From assembly GCF_004360155.1 (NCBI RefSeq), contig NZ_SAIS01000011.1:1-64000 (forward strand): a DNA stretch of 64,000 bases, given 5' to 3'. The position numbers were made by a program, and so were the translations under genes. Position 1 is the stretch's first letter, and each line of letters starts with the position of its first letter. This document shows positions 35,038 through 45,281 of this stretch, piece by piece. The notes under the pieces are model-generated. The model was not told where the DNA came from and ran no database searches. It saw nothing but the letters and a program-made list of their open reading frames with translations. This stretch comes from Paraglaciecola marina (GTDB lineage Bacteria; Pseudomonadota; Gammaproteobacteria; Enterobacterales; Alteromonadaceae).

Positions 35038-36963
35038 TTGCCTTCCAAGCGAATTCTAATAAAAGACCATACAGCTGAAGCTAACTTGTTTGCTTGGCGT
35101 TCACTTATAGGACTATTAGTGGTCTTTGCTATGATTGCTATGGTGTTAACCAACCTGTATTACTTACAAATTAGTAGTTACGAGGACTATCAAACTCGCT
35201 CAAATGGAAACCGTATTAAGGTACTTCCTGTTGCCCCCAATAGAGGCTTAATTTACGACAGAAATGGCGTACTTCTAGCTGAAAATCGTCCAGTATTTAG
35301 TTTGCAAGTTATTCCTGAGGAAACCAAAAACCTCAATTCAACCTTAGCTAGATTAAGCGTGTTACTTAAAATAGACGATGACGGTATAGCTGACTTTCAT
35401 GCGGATATGAAGCGGATCAGGCGATTTAAACCTGTAACCCTAATAAACCGGCTCACGCCTGAAGAAGTAGCCATATTCTCAGCAAAACAGCACTTATACC
35501 CAGGAGTTTCAATTGAAGCTCGTTTGGCAAGATACTACCCCTATGGCAGTGCCCTAACCCATGTTTTGGGGTATGTTGCAAAAATTAACAAGCAAGACTT
35601 ACAAAAGTTAAGTGAAGCTGGTTTTGAAGCTAACTACGCAGCAACCTATGACATAGGTAAACGAGGTATTGAGAAATACCATGAAGAACTATTACATGGT
35701 GAAGTGGGATACCAAGAAGTTGAAGTAAATAACCAAGGTAGAGTAATCCGCACACTTGACTTTAATCCACCAGTCCCAGGACAAGATATAGTTTTGAACA
35801 TAGATGTGGAATTACAATTAGCAGCAGAAAAAGCCTTTGCGGGAGAGAGAGGCTCCATAGTCGCCATGGATCCCACAGATGGTGGAATTTTAGCGCTTTA
35901 TAGTAGTCCAAGTTATGACCCCAACTTGTTTGTTCATGGAATCAGTAGTAAAAATTACAAAAAATTACTCAAGTCAGATAGGCCTTTATTTAATCGCGCA
36001 ACACAAGGTCAATACCCTCCCGCATCCACGGTCAAACCCCTACTTGCTTTAGCTGGGTTAGAGGCTGAGGTAATAACGCCAGAAACACAAATCAATGATT
36101 ATGGAAAATATCAATTAAAGAACGTCGCACGAGTATGGCGAGATCATAATCCTTGGGGACATGGGCTAGTGAATGTTACTAAAGCAATTGAAGTTTCATG
36201 TGACATTTATTTTTATGATATGGCATACAAGTTAGGAATAGACCGAATTAGCGAAAGCATGAGTGAATTTGGATTTGGAGACTACACTGGAATAGATCTT
36301 CATGAAGAAGCAGATGGGATTATGCCCAGCCGGGGTATAATAAAAGCTCTTTATAATAGGCCTTGGTATATTGGAGACACAATAAATATAGGTATTGGAC
36401 AAAGCTACTGGACTACCACCCCAGTGCAACTTACCCAGGCTATTACGACTCTAGTAAACAAAGGAAAACGCATCATTCCACAGGTTATTCGTGGTGAAAT
36501 AAATCAAGGTGAGATAGTCTTGAACGCGATAAAGGAACGGCGACCTATCGACATCAAAAATGAATATAACTGGGATGTTGTACTAGATGCTATGTACGGT
36601 ACAGTAAATAGACAAGGATCAGCCAGAAATGCATTTAAAGGAGCCCATTACATATCTGCAGGTAAAACAGGCACAGCCCAGTTAGTATCTATCGCGCAAG
36701 ATGAAAAATATGATGCCACCAAGTTATCTAAGAAAAACCATGATAATGCTATGTATGTAGGCTATGCCCCTTATGACAATCCAGAAATCGTTATGTCCGT
36801 TGTGCTTGAAAATGCTGGCCATGGTGGCGCGCAAGCCGCCCCTATAGCACGGAAAATGATGGATAATTATTTTAAAGAGCGAACATTCCCTGAACATATT
36901 GTTATCGAACATCTTGGCCAATCTCCTCAGTCAAACCCACTAATTGAAACTGAAGGGGAATAA
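35038..36963 (+). CDS. mrdA: penicillin-binding protein 2 (elongasome transpeptidase)
   Basis: This 641-residue class B PBP cross-links peptidoglycan during rod elongation with RodA. One N-terminal membrane segment (about 20-45), a pedestal domain, then the transpeptidase. The active-site Ser-x-x-Lys lies in 'YPPASTVKP' (about 322-330), SxN-type motif as 'VSCD' (about 384) and KTG in 'AGKTGTAQ' (about 540-547). The start codon is TTG. It is followed by rodA as is standard. Confidence 0.96.
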   Translation: MPSKRILIKDHTAEANLFAWRSLIGLLVVFAMIAMVLTNLYYLQISSYEDYQTRSNGNRIKVLPVAPNRGLIYDRNGVLLAENRPVFSLQVIPEETKNLNSTLARLSVLLKIDDDGIADFHADMKRIRRFKPVTLINRLTPEEVAIFSAKQHLYPGVSIEARLARYYPYGSALTHVLGYVAKINKQDLQKLSEAGFEANYAATYDIGKRGIEKYHEELLHGEVGYQEVEVNNQGRVIRTLDFNPPVPGQDIVLNIDVELQLAAEKAFAGERGSIVAMDPTDGGILALYSSPSYDPNLFVHGISSKNYKKLLKSDRPLFNRATQGQYPPASTVKPLLALAGLEAEVITPETQINDYGKYQLKNVARVWRDHNPWGHGLVNVTKAIEVSCDIYFYDMAYKLGIDRISESMSEFGFGDYTGIDLHEEADGIMPSRGIIKALYNRPWYIGDTINIGIGQSYWTTTPVQLTQAITTLVNKGKRIIPQVIRGEINQGEIVLNAIKERRPIDIKNEYNWDVVLDAMYGTVNRQGSARNAFKGAHYISAGKTGTAQLVSIAQDEKYDATKLSKKNHDNAMYVGYAPYDNPEIVMSVVLENAGHGGAQAAPIARKMMDNYFKERTFPEHIVIEHLGQSPQSNPLIETEGE

Positions 36964-36967
36964 ACAG

Positions 36968-38086
36968 ATGCTGAGAACTAAACTGGAAACTAATCAGCCA
37001 TCACTCTTAAATAGAATTCACTGTGACGGAATATTACTATCCGGCTTGTTATTACTTATGGCAGTTGGATTAATTACCATTTACTCTGCAGGCGGACAGG
37101 ATATAGCCCTTATACAAAGGCAAGTAATTCGTTTAGGAATAGCCTTAACAGTCATGTTAGTTGTGGCGCAAATACCACCTTTAGCTTATCAAAAGTTATC
37201 CATTTACTTTTACATAGCTGGTATAGCGATGTTAATTGCTGTGCTGGTTATTGGTGTCTCAAGTAAAGGCGCACAGCGGTGGTTAGACTTGGGCGTTACG
37301 CGTTTTCAACCATCAGAAATTATGAAGTTAGCCTTACCTATGATGGTGGCTTGGTATATCAGTCGTTTTAATTTACCCCCGAAGCTGTGGCAAATATTAG
37401 TTGGTCTTGGGCTTGTCGCTGTACCAACCTTACTTATTGCTCGTCAGCCGGATTTGGGTACATCTTTGCTCATTGCAAGTTCAGGCGTATTTGCATTATT
37501 TCTAGCTGGAATGAGTTGGAGTTTTATTTCATTTATAGGCGTTGCTGTATCAGCATTTACACCCATCATGTGGTTTTTCTTAATGAAAGACTACCAAAAA
37601 CAAAGAGTTTTAACCTTTTTGAACCCCGAGAGCGACCCTTTAGGGTCTGGATACCATATTATTCAATCTCAAATAGCTATTGGTTCTGGTGGTGCACAAG
37701 GCAAAGGTTGGCTACAGGGCACACAATCTCAATTAGAGTTTTTACCTGAGCGTCATACTGACTTTATTTTTGCTGTATTCAGCGAAGAGTTTGGCTTTTG
37801 GGGTGTGGTCGGTTTACTTGCTATTTATGCATTTATTGTAATTCGAGGCATGCTGATTGCAATACGCGCTCAAGATGCATTTTGTAAAATTTTAGCGGGC
37901 AGTATTACCCTCACTTTTTTTGTTTATGTATTCGTGAATATGGGAATGGTATCTGGAATATTGCCGGTAGTAGGAGTCCCTTTACCATTGGTCAGTTATG
38001 GTGGAACATCTATGGTAACGCTACTAGCTGGTTTTGGAATTTTAATGGCAATCAGTACCCAGAAACGTATTATGTCTAGAGTTTAA
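36968..38086 (+). CDS. rodA: peptidoglycan glycosyltransferase RodA
   Basis: This SEDS-family protein of about 372 residues and ten membrane helices polymerises glycan strands with PBP2. Blocks 'LITIYSAGG', 'RWLDLGVTRFQPSEIMKLALP', 'RQPDLGTSLLIA' and 'LPLVSYGGTSMVT' are conserved, including the catalytic Asp region. The ATG at 36968 has AGGGGAA well spaced upstream; an ATG 24 bp earlier overlaps mrdA. Confidence 0.95.
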   Translation: MLRTKLETNQPSLLNRIHCDGILLSGLLLLMAVGLITIYSAGGQDIALIQRQVIRLGIALTVMLVVAQIPPLAYQKLSIYFYIAGIAMLIAVLVIGVSSKGAQRWLDLGVTRFQPSEIMKLALPMMVAWYISRFNLPPKLWQILVGLGLVAVPTLLIARQPDLGTSLLIASSGVFALFLAGMSWSFISFIGVAVSAFTPIMWFFLMKDYQKQRVLTFLNPESDPLGSGYHIIQSQIAIGSGGAQGKGWLQGTQSQLEFLPERHTDFIFAVFSEEFGFWGVVGLLAIYAFIVIRGMLIAIRAQDAFCKILAGSITLTFFVYVFVNMGMVSGILPVVGVPLPLVSYGGTSMVTLLAGFGILMAISTQKRIMSRV

Positions 38087-38155
38087 GTTAGGTTTGATAA
38101 GCACTTTTATTTTACTTTATTGCTTTGCAATAAGGCTTTGTTTGCAAGGAACACC

Positions 38156-39124
38156 ATGAAAAATTTAGTATATTTATTATTGATTAGTCTATTCATAAGC
38201 TTCCATGCCCTTTCATCACCAGAAGCTTTGCAGCAAGAATTCATAAATAAAATGGTGGAAAAACATAATTTTAAGCGCGCTACTGTTGAAGCTTCATTAG
38301 CTAAAGCAGTAAAAAATGAAAAGATACTCTCGTCCATCGCCAAACCATGGGAAGCTAAGCCTTGGCATCAATATTACCCAATTTTTCTGACTGAAAAACG
38401 CCTGGCCAAGGGTGTAGAGTTTTGGAAAGCACATAAAGAGACATTAGAACGAGCAGAACTAGAAACAGGTGTTCCGGCACAAATAATAGTGGCGATAATT
38501 GGTGTAGAAACTTTTTACGGTGCATATAAAGGAAATTACCCAGTACTAGACGCCTTAGTCACATTAGGATTTCATTACCCACCAAGAAGTAAATTTTTTC
38601 GAAGTGAATTAGAGCAATTCTTCATCCTTGCTAAAGAAGAAAATTTTGATTTAACTGCAATTAAAGGTTCATATGCGGGCGCTATGGGTTGGGGACAATT
38701 CATATCATCTAGTTACCGCCACTATGCTGTTGATTTTGATAATGACGGTACACGGGATCTATTAAATAACCCGGTAGACGCAATTGGAAGTGTCGCTAAT
38801 TACTTTAAAAAGCATGGTTGGAGACAAGGTCAAGACATTGCCTATAAGGCGAATATAACAGGCAATGACTATGCACCACTTTTAAAGAAGTCCTTAAAAT
38901 ATGAGCATCAATGGCAACAACTTCAAAACGCTAACATAGCAATTGATAAAACGTTAACCCCAGATACTTCCGTAAAACTGTTTGAGTTCAAACAACCACA
39001 GAGCAAAGAATACTGGGTAGGGCTTAGAAATTTTTACGTAATTACTCGATATAATCACAGCCCTTTATATGCTTTGGCTGTGTATCAATTTAGTGAGCAA
39101 CTAAAACAAGAGATGCATCTCTAA
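38156..39124 (+). CDS. mltB: membrane-bound lytic murein transglycosylase B
   Basis: This protein of about 322 residues cleaves peptidoglycan glycan strands to 1,6-anhydro products. Signal peptide at residues 1-20 (KNLVYLLLISLFISF). The catalytic Glu lies in 'VAIIGVETFYGAYKG' and the family block 'YAGAMGWGQFISSSYRHYAVDFDNDGTRDL' (in parts) follows. The signal peptide ends 'HALSS', without a lipobox Cys, so this copy may be soluble periplasmic rather than a lipoprotein. The ATG at 38156 has AAGGA upstream. Confidence 0.94.
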   Translation: MKNLVYLLLISLFISFHALSSPEALQQEFINKMVEKHNFKRATVEASLAKAVKNEKILSSIAKPWEAKPWHQYYPIFLTEKRLAKGVEFWKAHKETLERAELETGVPAQIIVAIIGVETFYGAYKGNYPVLDALVTLGFHYPPRSKFFRSELEQFFILAKEENFDLTAIKGSYAGAMGWGQFISSSYRHYAVDFDNDGTRDLLNNPVDAIGSVANYFKKHGWRQGQDIAYKANITGNDYAPLLKKSLKYEHQWQQLQNANIAIDKTLTPDTSVKLFEFKQPQSKEYWVGLRNFYVITRYNHSPLYALAVYQFSEQLKQEMHL

Positions 39125-39156
39125 CTATATTTCAGTAATGTAAAATCAATTTAATT

Positions 39157-39966
39157 ATGAACATCTTAAAATTTTTTCTGCCATTAATCATTTTATTAAG
39201 TCTCGTTGGATGCGCCCAAAACGGGCGATACCATCAAAGTCATGACACACCTCCAGAAGTGGTCCCTAAACATATCCCCACCATAGATGTCGAACCAAAA
39301 TATGAACCATATGCAGCAGCTAATTTAAAACCCTATACAATACGTGGTGTGAATTACCGGCCAATGTCGACTGGTAAAGGATATAGCGCCACAGGAAAAG
39401 CTAGTTGGTATGGACAAAAATTTCATGGTCACTTAACGGCAAACGGTGAAGTATACGACATGTTTAAAATGTCAGCCGCCCATAAAACCTTGCCTCTCCC
39501 CTCTTTTGTACGGGTTACTAACTTAGCAAATGGTAAACAAGCAATTGTTAGGGTAAACGACAGAGGACCTTTTCATAGCAGTCGACTGATTGACCTATCG
39601 TATGCCACAGCGTTAAAGCTAGATATGCTAAAAACGGGTGTAAGTGATGTAAAAATTGATGTAATTCATATTGGTAAAAACGGCCAAAAAACTATTGGAA
39701 CCCAAGCTATAGGGAATCTTTCTACAGAAACGGTTGTCATAACAAAGGATATTTATATTCAAGTGCTGGCACTGCAAAATAAATCACAAATTAATAAGAT
39801 TGGTAGCGCTCTGCAAACCTTGTATCAGCGACCATTCAATAGTGTATTTGAGAACAATGTATTTAAGCTCAGAATTGGCCCATTGGCCGATGAAGCAGAT
39901 GCCATTGATTTACTAAGCCATTTAAAATCCAATGGCTACCCTAGTGCCTATAAAGTCTATGACTGA
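39157..39966 (+). CDS. rlpA: septal ring lipoprotein RlpA
   Basis: This 269-residue outer-membrane lipoprotein (lipobox 'SLVGCAQ') has a double-psi beta-barrel ('GKASWYGQKFHGHLTANGEVYD', 'AAHKTLPLPSFVRVTNL', 'VRVNDRGPF', about 85-155) and a C-terminal SPOR domain (about 195-268) that binds denuded glycan at division sites. It is a lytic transglycosylase in Pseudomonas. Position after mltB and before dacA is typical. Confidence 0.94.
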   Translation: MNILKFFLPLIILLSLVGCAQNGRYHQSHDTPPEVVPKHIPTIDVEPKYEPYAAANLKPYTIRGVNYRPMSTGKGYSATGKASWYGQKFHGHLTANGEVYDMFKMSAAHKTLPLPSFVRVTNLANGKQAIVRVNDRGPFHSSRLIDLSYATALKLDMLKTGVSDVKIDVIHIGKNGQKTIGTQAIGNLSTETVVITKDIYIQVLALQNKSQINKIGSALQTLYQRPFNSVFENNVFKLRIGPLADEADAIDLLSHLKSNGYPSAYKVYD

Positions 39967-40111
39967 TAAACTCAGATTTTATTGCTAAATTGTTATTTGA
40001 TAAGCAGTAATTATCCACCAAAAGTGCTATATTGCAGCACAAATTTTAGCTGTCATTTTCTCTTAGAAGACGACATATATTTTAGAAATTCAATCAAACA
40101 ATGGTAGTTTA

Positions 40112-41281
40112 ATGCGTAACCTAAAAACTTATTTCAATTCTCTTCTAAGTGGCATGGCAATATGTTTATGTATATTCCCTTCTTCCGCCGCAGTGGTAAT
40201 CCCTCCTGCCCCAAGTGTAGCCTCTAAAGGCTTTGTGTTAATGGACTTTCAAACCAATAACATCATCGCAGAGCAAAACGCTGACATTCAAATTCCGCCA
40301 GCCAGCTTAACTAAGATGATGACCAGTTACGTAATTGGTCAAGAGCTTGCCAATGGTAATATTAGTGAAACGGATTTAGTGACTATTTCTGAAAACGCTT
40401 GGGCCAAAAATTTTCCAGACTCTTCAAAAATGTTTATAGAAGTAGGTAAACAAGTATCAGTGGCAGATCTTAATCGTGGCATTATTATTCAGTCAGGGAA
40501 CGATGCATGTGTTGCCATGGCTGAACATATCGCCGGCAGTGAGAGCGCCTTCGCAACTATGATGAATATGCATGCCCAAAAATTAGGCATGAACTCCACC
40601 CACTTTGTCAATAGTCATGGGTTACACGATGCGGACCATTACACTACACCGCGAGATATGGCTTTACTTTCTGCTGCGCTCATACGTGATGTTCCCGAAG
40701 AGTACGCCCTTTACGCAGAAAAAGAATTTACCTATAACGATATTAAGCAATATAACCGTAATGGGTTATTGTGGGACAAAAGCTTAAATGTTGACGGTAT
40801 TAAAACGGGCCACACATCTGATGCGGGTTATAGTTTAATTACATCAGCGACTCAAGGGGATATGCGGTTAATATCTGTGGTTATGGGTACTGAAAGTGAG
40901 CGCGCTCGCAAGATTGAAAACAAAAAATTACTTAAATATGGATTCCGCTTTTTTGAAACCATTACGCCATATAAAGCTGGCGATAGTTTTGTATCCCATA
41001 GAATTTATATGGGCGATAAAGAAACCGTTGACTTAGGGATTTTAGAAGACACACCTATTAATATTCCCCGTGGCCAGAGTAAAAATTTAGAAGCAAATTT
41101 TAAATTGGAAAAAAATCTTCAGGCTCCTTTAGCTAAGGGTGAAGTGGTTGGTACTCTTTACCTACAAATAGAAGGTGAAGATATTGCAGAATACCCTTTA
41201 GTAGCACTTCAAGAAGTGAATGAAGGTGGCTTTATCGACCGTATGATTGATTTTGTAAAGTTAAAAGTAGGTCTAGAATAA
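40112..41281 (+). CDS. dacA: D-alanyl-D-alanine carboxypeptidase (PBP5/6 type)
   Basis: This 389-residue low-molecular-mass PBP trims pentapeptides. Signal peptide at about 1-27. SxxK occurs in '[12 protein letters not shown]' (about 62-73), SxN in '[13 protein letters not shown]' (about 128-140), KTG in '[14 protein letters not shown]' (about 229-242). A C-terminal beta domain and the amphipathic anchor '[16 protein letters not shown]' follow. The stop overlaps the ybeD start by one base. Confidence 0.96.
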   Translation: MRNLKTYFNSLLSGMAICLCIFPSSAAVVIPPAPSVASKGFVLMDFQTNNIIAEQNADIQIPPASLTKMMTSYVIGQELANGNISETDLVTISENAWAKNFPDSSKMFIEVGKQVSVADLNRGIIIQSGNDACVAMAEHIAGSESAFATMMNMHAQKLGMNSTHFVNSHGLHDADHYTTPRDMALLSAALIRDVPEEYALYAEKEFTYNDIKQYNRNGLLWDKSLNVDGIKTGHTSDAGYSLITSATQGDMRLISVVMGTESERARKIENKKLLKYGFRFFETITPYKAGDSFVSHRIYMGDKETVDLGILEDTPINIPRGQSKNLEANFKLEKNLQAPLAKGEVVGTLYLQIEGEDIAEYPLVALQEVNEGGFIDRMIDFVKLKVGLE

Positions 41282-41544
41282 TGGATACTAAATTTGATCA
41301 ATTACTTGATTTTCCATGCCAGCAAACCTTTAAAATTATGGGGCTAGCTGATCCTCTGCTACCAGAACATGTTATAGCTTGCGTTCAACAGCATGCTCCT
41401 GGAGATTACACCCCAACTGTGAAACCTAGTTCCAAGGGAAACTATCACTCGATATCACTTAGTGTGAGAGTCACTAGCAAAGACCATATGGAAACTTTAT
41501 ACAAAGAACTCGCTAAAATAGAATTAGTTCGAGTTGTTTTATAG
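41281..41544 (+). CDS. ybeD: YbeD family (DUF493) protein
   Basis: This 87-residue alpha/beta ACT-like domain protein contains '[16 protein letters not shown]', '[22 protein letters not shown]' (in parts) and the C-terminal 'LVRVVL', conserved in DUF493. Always found between dacA and lipB; the structural fold suggests an allosteric or regulatory role, and no activity is known to me. Confidence 0.93.
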   Translation: MDTKFDQLLDFPCQQTFKIMGLADPLLPEHVIACVQQHAPGDYTPTVKPSSKGNYHSISLSVRVTSKDHMETLYKELAKIELVRVVL

Positions 41545-41568
41545 ATTGTTATTAGAAAGTTAGTTGAA

Positions 41569-42228
41569 ATGAGTGAGGTAATTAAAAGTAGCTTGATAGT
41601 TAGGCAGTTAGGCCGACAGCCTTACATGCCTATTTGGCAGGCCATGCAAGATTTCACTAACAATAGAGATGCTAATAGTGCTGACGAAATTTGGTTAGTA
41701 GAACATGAGCCTGTATTCACTCAAGGTCAAGCTGGTAAAGAAGAGCACCTGTTGTTGCCCGGAGATATACCTGTAGTTCAAGTTGATCGAGGTGGTCAGG
41801 TTACTTACCATGGTCCGGGCCAGCAAATGCTGTACGTACTCATTAACATGAAACGTAATAAATTAGGGGTCAGACATTTAGTGACAGCCCTTGAGGAGTG
41901 TGTCGTTGAGACTCTTAAAGAATATAAGATATCAGCCTACCCCAAAGCAGATGCCCCAGGTGTTTACGTAGACCATAAAAAAATCTGCTCCATCGGATTG
42001 CGTATCCGTAAGGGTTGCTCGTTTCATGGCTTAGCGTTGAATGTAAATATGGATTTAAGTCCATTTAAACGTATCAACCCTTGCGGCTATGCTGGACTAG
42101 AAATGATAGATTGCGCCACATTAAATGGACCAACCTCACTGAATGAGGCTGGAGCTAAGATAACAAATCATTTATGTTCGTTATTAGGTATAAATACAAA
42201 AACATTTAGAGAAGGTTTTGATGACTAA
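41569..42228 (+). CDS. lipB: octanoyltransferase LipB
   Basis: This 219-residue enzyme moves octanoyl groups from ACP to lipoyl domains. Family motifs '[12 protein letters not shown]' (about 84-95), '[23 protein letters not shown]' (in parts, about 138-160, with the catalytic Lys region) and 'INPCGYAG' containing the acyl-Cys are present. Its end overlaps lipA by eight bases. Confidence 0.96.
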   Translation: MSEVIKSSLIVRQLGRQPYMPIWQAMQDFTNNRDANSADEIWLVEHEPVFTQGQAGKEEHLLLPGDIPVVQVDRGGQVTYHGPGQQMLYVLINMKRNKLGVRHLVTALEECVVETLKEYKISAYPKADAPGVYVDHKKICSIGLRIRKGCSFHGLALNVNMDLSPFKRINPCGYAGLEMIDCATLNGPTSLNEAGAKITNHLCSLLGINTKTFREGFDD

Positions 42229-43183
42229 TGCTCGCCCAGTTGCCGGAGTAAAACTTCGGGACGACGAAAAAGTAAAACACATTCCAATTACTATCATGCC
42301 GACCGAAAAGGCTGAAATGTTACGTAAACCCGAGTGGATCAAAATTCGTCTACCTAGTAGTACAGATAAAATTGACCATATCAAAAAAACCTTACGTAAA
42401 AATAAATTGCATTCAGTTTGTGAAGAAGCAAGTTGTCCTAACTTAGCAGAATGTTTTAACCATGGTACTGCCACATTTATGATTTTAGGTGATATATGTA
42501 CTAGGCGCTGTCCATTTTGTGATGTAGCTCATGGTAAACCTTTGCCTCCAAGCGCAGAAGAGCCAATTAAGTTAGCCACCACCATAGCTGAAATGAAACT
42601 AAAATATGTAGTTATCACCTCTGTAGACCGGGATGACTTACGCGATGGCGGTGCCCAGCACTTTGTGGATTGTATTAGCGCTATTCGTGAGCATAGCCCA
42701 GCAACTAAAATTGAAGTACTTGTACCAGATTTTAGAGGCCGTATGGATAGAGCTTTAGAGATTTTAAAGAAAGGTCCACCTGACGTATTCAACCATAACC
42801 TCGAAACCATTCCTCGCCTTTATCGTGAGTGCCGACCTGGCGCTAACTATCAGTGGTCATTAGACCTACTCAAAAAATTTAAAGAGCAGCACCCAGACAT
42901 TCCAACTAAATCCGGGTTAATGATGGGAATGGGAGAAGATAAACACGAAATAGCTGAAGTTTTAAAAGACTTACGCTCCCACAATGTTGAGATGTTAACT
43001 CTGGGTCAATATTTACAGCCTAGTAAACACCACTTCCCTTTAAAGCGTTATGTGCACCCTGATGAGTTTAACGAGTTAGACGCTATAGCAAAAGACTTAG
43101 GCTTTACCCACGCAGCATGTGGTCCTATGGTTCGCTCAAGTTACCATGCTGATAAACAGGCAGCGGGCGAAGAAGTAAAATAA
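42221..43183 (+). CDS. lipA: lipoyl synthase
   Basis: This radical-SAM enzyme of about 320 residues inserts two sulfurs into protein-bound octanoate. The auxiliary cluster motif is '[12 protein letters not shown]' (about 67-78) and the radical-SAM motif 'CTRRCPFCD' (about 93-101). The C-terminal '[11 protein letters not shown]' carries the conserved Arg-Ser-Ser-Tyr. I chose the ATG at 42221 over a TTG three bases earlier. The gene ends the long leuS-lipA series and has a terminator. Confidence 0.97.
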   Translation: MTNARPVAGVKLRDDEKVKHIPITIMPTEKAEMLRKPEWIKIRLPSSTDKIDHIKKTLRKNKLHSVCEEASCPNLAECFNHGTATFMILGDICTRRCPFCDVAHGKPLPPSAEEPIKLATTIAEMKLKYVVITSVDRDDLRDGGAQHFVDCISAIREHSPATKIEVLVPDFRGRMDRALEILKKGPPDVFNHNLETIPRLYRECRPGANYQWSLDLLKKFKEQHPDIPTKSGLMMGMGEDKHEIAEVLKDLRSHNVEMLTLGQYLQPSKHHFPLKRYVHPDEFNELDAIAKDLGFTHAACGPMVRSSYHADKQAAGEEVK

Positions 43184-43220
43184 TATTTAGTATAAAAAAA
43201 CGGCTACGATGAAACCAACT

Positions 43221-43255
43221 AAAAGCCCGCTTATACTTATATTGAGCGGGCTTTT
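43221..43255 (+). terminator. terminator after lipA
   Basis: AAAAGCCCGCT (43221-43231) pairs with AGCGGGCTTTT (43245-43255), a GC-rich stem followed by T residues, 38 bp after the lipA stop. Confidence 0.9.
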
Positions 43256-43288
43256 TCGTTTATACCTTAAATGGGCTAAATAAATCGA

Positions 43289-43684
43289 TTAAGCAGTAAG
43301 CTCACCTAATGCAGCCATAGCTAATTCAGCTTTTTCTGCCTGGACAAAAATATGATCATGGTAATACGCTGCAATAACATTTGCGCTTATGCCTTTTTCA
43401 GCAAGTTTAGTCGCCACTGCAGCCGTCAAGCCGACAGCATCTAAGCTCGAATGTACAGTTAGCGTTATCCCTTTAAATACAGATTCAAATGGTAGTTTGT
43501 TAGCTTTCGCAGTTTTAGCCAATAGAACTAAAGTTAAGCCTTCTGACTCTTGATAAACAGCTAACGGATTTAATTCTTGAAAGTCTCCATAGCGCCCTTC
43601 TACTGAACAAAACACGTATTCCTCAGGCAATAATTTTGGAGACATAGACCTTAAAAGCTTCTCTAAATTTGTTTCTCCAACCAC
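43289..43684 (-). CDS. ACT-domain protein
   Basis: This protein of about 131 residues contains 'GETNLEKLLRSMSPKLLPEEYVFCSV' (in parts) and 'GITLTVHSSLDAVGLTAAVATKLAEKGISANVIAAYYHDHIFV' (in parts), matching a two-part ACT_3/ACT_7 family of small amino-acid-binding-like proteins. I chose the GTG at 43684 (protein MVGETN), with GAGGGG eight bases upstream. A longer reading to an ATG at 43732 would run into the terminator of the next operon. Ligand unknown. Confidence 0.85.
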   Translation of the reverse strand: MVGETNLEKLLRSMSPKLLPEEYVFCSVEGRYGDFQELNPLAVYQESEGLTLVLLAKTAKANKLPFESVFKGITLTVHSSLDAVGLTAAVATKLAEKGISANVIAAYYHDHIFVQAEKAELAMAALGELTA

Positions 43685-43735
43685 CTTTTTCCCCTCTGAT
43701 TTAGTATTAAAACCTCTTTTATGTTTGAGCAATAA

Positions 43736-43764
43736 AAAAGCCCAGTAGATGCCACTGGGCTTTT
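43736..43764 (-). terminator. terminator of the manC-manB operon
   Basis: AAAAGCCCAGT (43736-43746) pairs with ACTGGGCTTTT (43754-43764). It is placed just after the phosphomannomutase stop on the minus strand. Confidence 0.88.
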
Positions 43765-43794
43765 ACCTAAACAATTGTTTTAAAAAATTGTTAT

Positions 43795-45240
43795 CTACTT
43801 TAGCAAAGCTAATAACTCAGCTGTTTTTTCTTCCATTAATGCAATATCACCTTTAGATTCTACATTTAATCTAACGACAGGCTCGGTATTAGACTTACGT
43901 AAATTAAAGCGCCATGTACCAAACTCCAACCCAATACCATCGGTATAATCTATAACTGTAGCCTGTGATTCATATTTATCTAACACCGACTTGATAGATG
44001 CATCAGGATCAGCCAGAGTGCTATTAATCTCACCTGAAGATGGGAACGCAGCAATACGCTCTTTCACTAACTGTGACAAAGGCTTTTTAGTGGTACATAA
44101 CAACTCTGCCACTAACAACCATGGGATCATGCCAGAGTCACAATAAGCAAAATCTCTGAAGTAGTGATGAGCACTCATTTCTCCACCATAAACAGCGTCA
44201 TCAGCTCGCATCCGCTCTTTAATAAAGGCATGGCCTGTTTTACTCTTAATGGGCACGCCACCAGCTGAGGTCACTATATCTTCAGTATTCCAATAGACTC
44301 TAGGGTCATAAATAATTTTAGACCCAGGGTCTTTATCTAAAAATGCCTTGGCTAGTAAGCCAACTATATAATAACCTTCAACGAACTCGCCTGTTTCATC
44401 AAACAAGAAACAACGATCAAAGTCTCCATCCCAAGCAATCCCCATATCAGCACCGCTATCTTTAACAGCATTTGCGGTATCTGCACGACTTTCAGGTAAA
44501 AGTGGATTAGGAATACCATTTGGAAATGAACCATCGGGAGTATGATGAACTTTTATAAATTCAATGGGGACATTCGCATTATCTAATGCACTTTGAATAG
44601 CATCTAATGCATCACCAGCAGCACCGTTACCGGCATTAACAACCAATTTAAGAGGCGTTATATTTTTCAGGTCAATATAAGATAAAATATGTTCAACATA
44701 TGCAGCCATATTGCTAATAACTTTATATTGATTTGAAGCTTTTAACTTATCGATTTCAACGGAGCTTTTCCCAGATATAAATGCTTCTTCTGTCACCATT
44801 GTATTCGCATAAAAACCTAACCTAGCGAGTACTTCTTCGTTGTCGTAGGTCTCGGCTAAGTCGCGAATAGCAAATAGTCCTGTATCACCACTAACAGGTT
44901 TAGAATCAGTTTTAACTAACTTCATACCGTTATAATCAATTGGATTATGACTGGCAGTTACTTCAATACCACCATCCATACCTAAGTGTTTGGTAGCAAA
45001 ATAAATCTCTTCAGTACCTGTCATTCCTAAATCTGTGACAATGGCACCACCATCAATCAAACCCGCAGATAAAGCTAGTTTCAAAGGTTCAGAGGTTAAT
45101 CGAACATCTCCCCCAACCACTACAGTTTTAGCTTTCATTTGCTCAGCAAAAGCCCTGCCAATTCTGTAAGCAACATTTTCATCAAGTTGCTCAATCAATT
45201 TTCCGCGAATGTCATAAGCTTTAAAACAGGTAATTTTCAT
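43795..45240 (-). CDS. manB: phosphomannomutase
   Basis: This 481-residue alpha-D-phosphohexomutase converts mannose-6-phosphate to mannose-1-phosphate for GDP-mannose. It begins '[11 protein letters not shown]', the active phosphoserine loop is '[17 protein letters not shown]' (about 97-113), the metal loop '[15 protein letters not shown]' (about 253-267) and the sugar loop '[13 protein letters not shown]' (about 338-350). It is slightly longer than E. coli CpsG (456). It is in an operon with the guanylyltransferase directly upstream (41 bp), together supplying GDP-mannose for capsule, LPS or exopolysaccharide. Confidence 0.95.
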   Translation of the reverse strand: MKITCFKAYDIRGKLIEQLDENVAYRIGRAFAEQMKAKTVVVGGDVRLTSEPLKLALSAGLIDGGAIVTDLGMTGTEEIYFATKHLGMDGGIEVTASHNPIDYNGMKLVKTDSKPVSGDTGLFAIRDLAETYDNEEVLARLGFYANTMVTEEAFISGKSSVEIDKLKASNQYKVISNMAAYVEHILSYIDLKNITPLKLVVNAGNGAAGDALDAIQSALDNANVPIEFIKVHHTPDGSFPNGIPNPLLPESRADTANAVKDSGADMGIAWDGDFDRCFLFDETGEFVEGYYIVGLLAKAFLDKDPGSKIIYDPRVYWNTEDIVTSAGGVPIKSKTGHAFIKERMRADDAVYGGEMSAHHYFRDFAYCDSGMIPWLLVAELLCTTKKPLSQLVKERIAAFPSSGEINSTLADPDASIKSVLDKYESQATVIDYTDGIGLEFGTWRFNLRKSNTEPVVRLNVESKGDIALMEEKTAELLALLK

Positions 45241-45281
45241 ACTTTCCCTTTATCTTTTAAAATTTAATAGAGTCTTAAAGT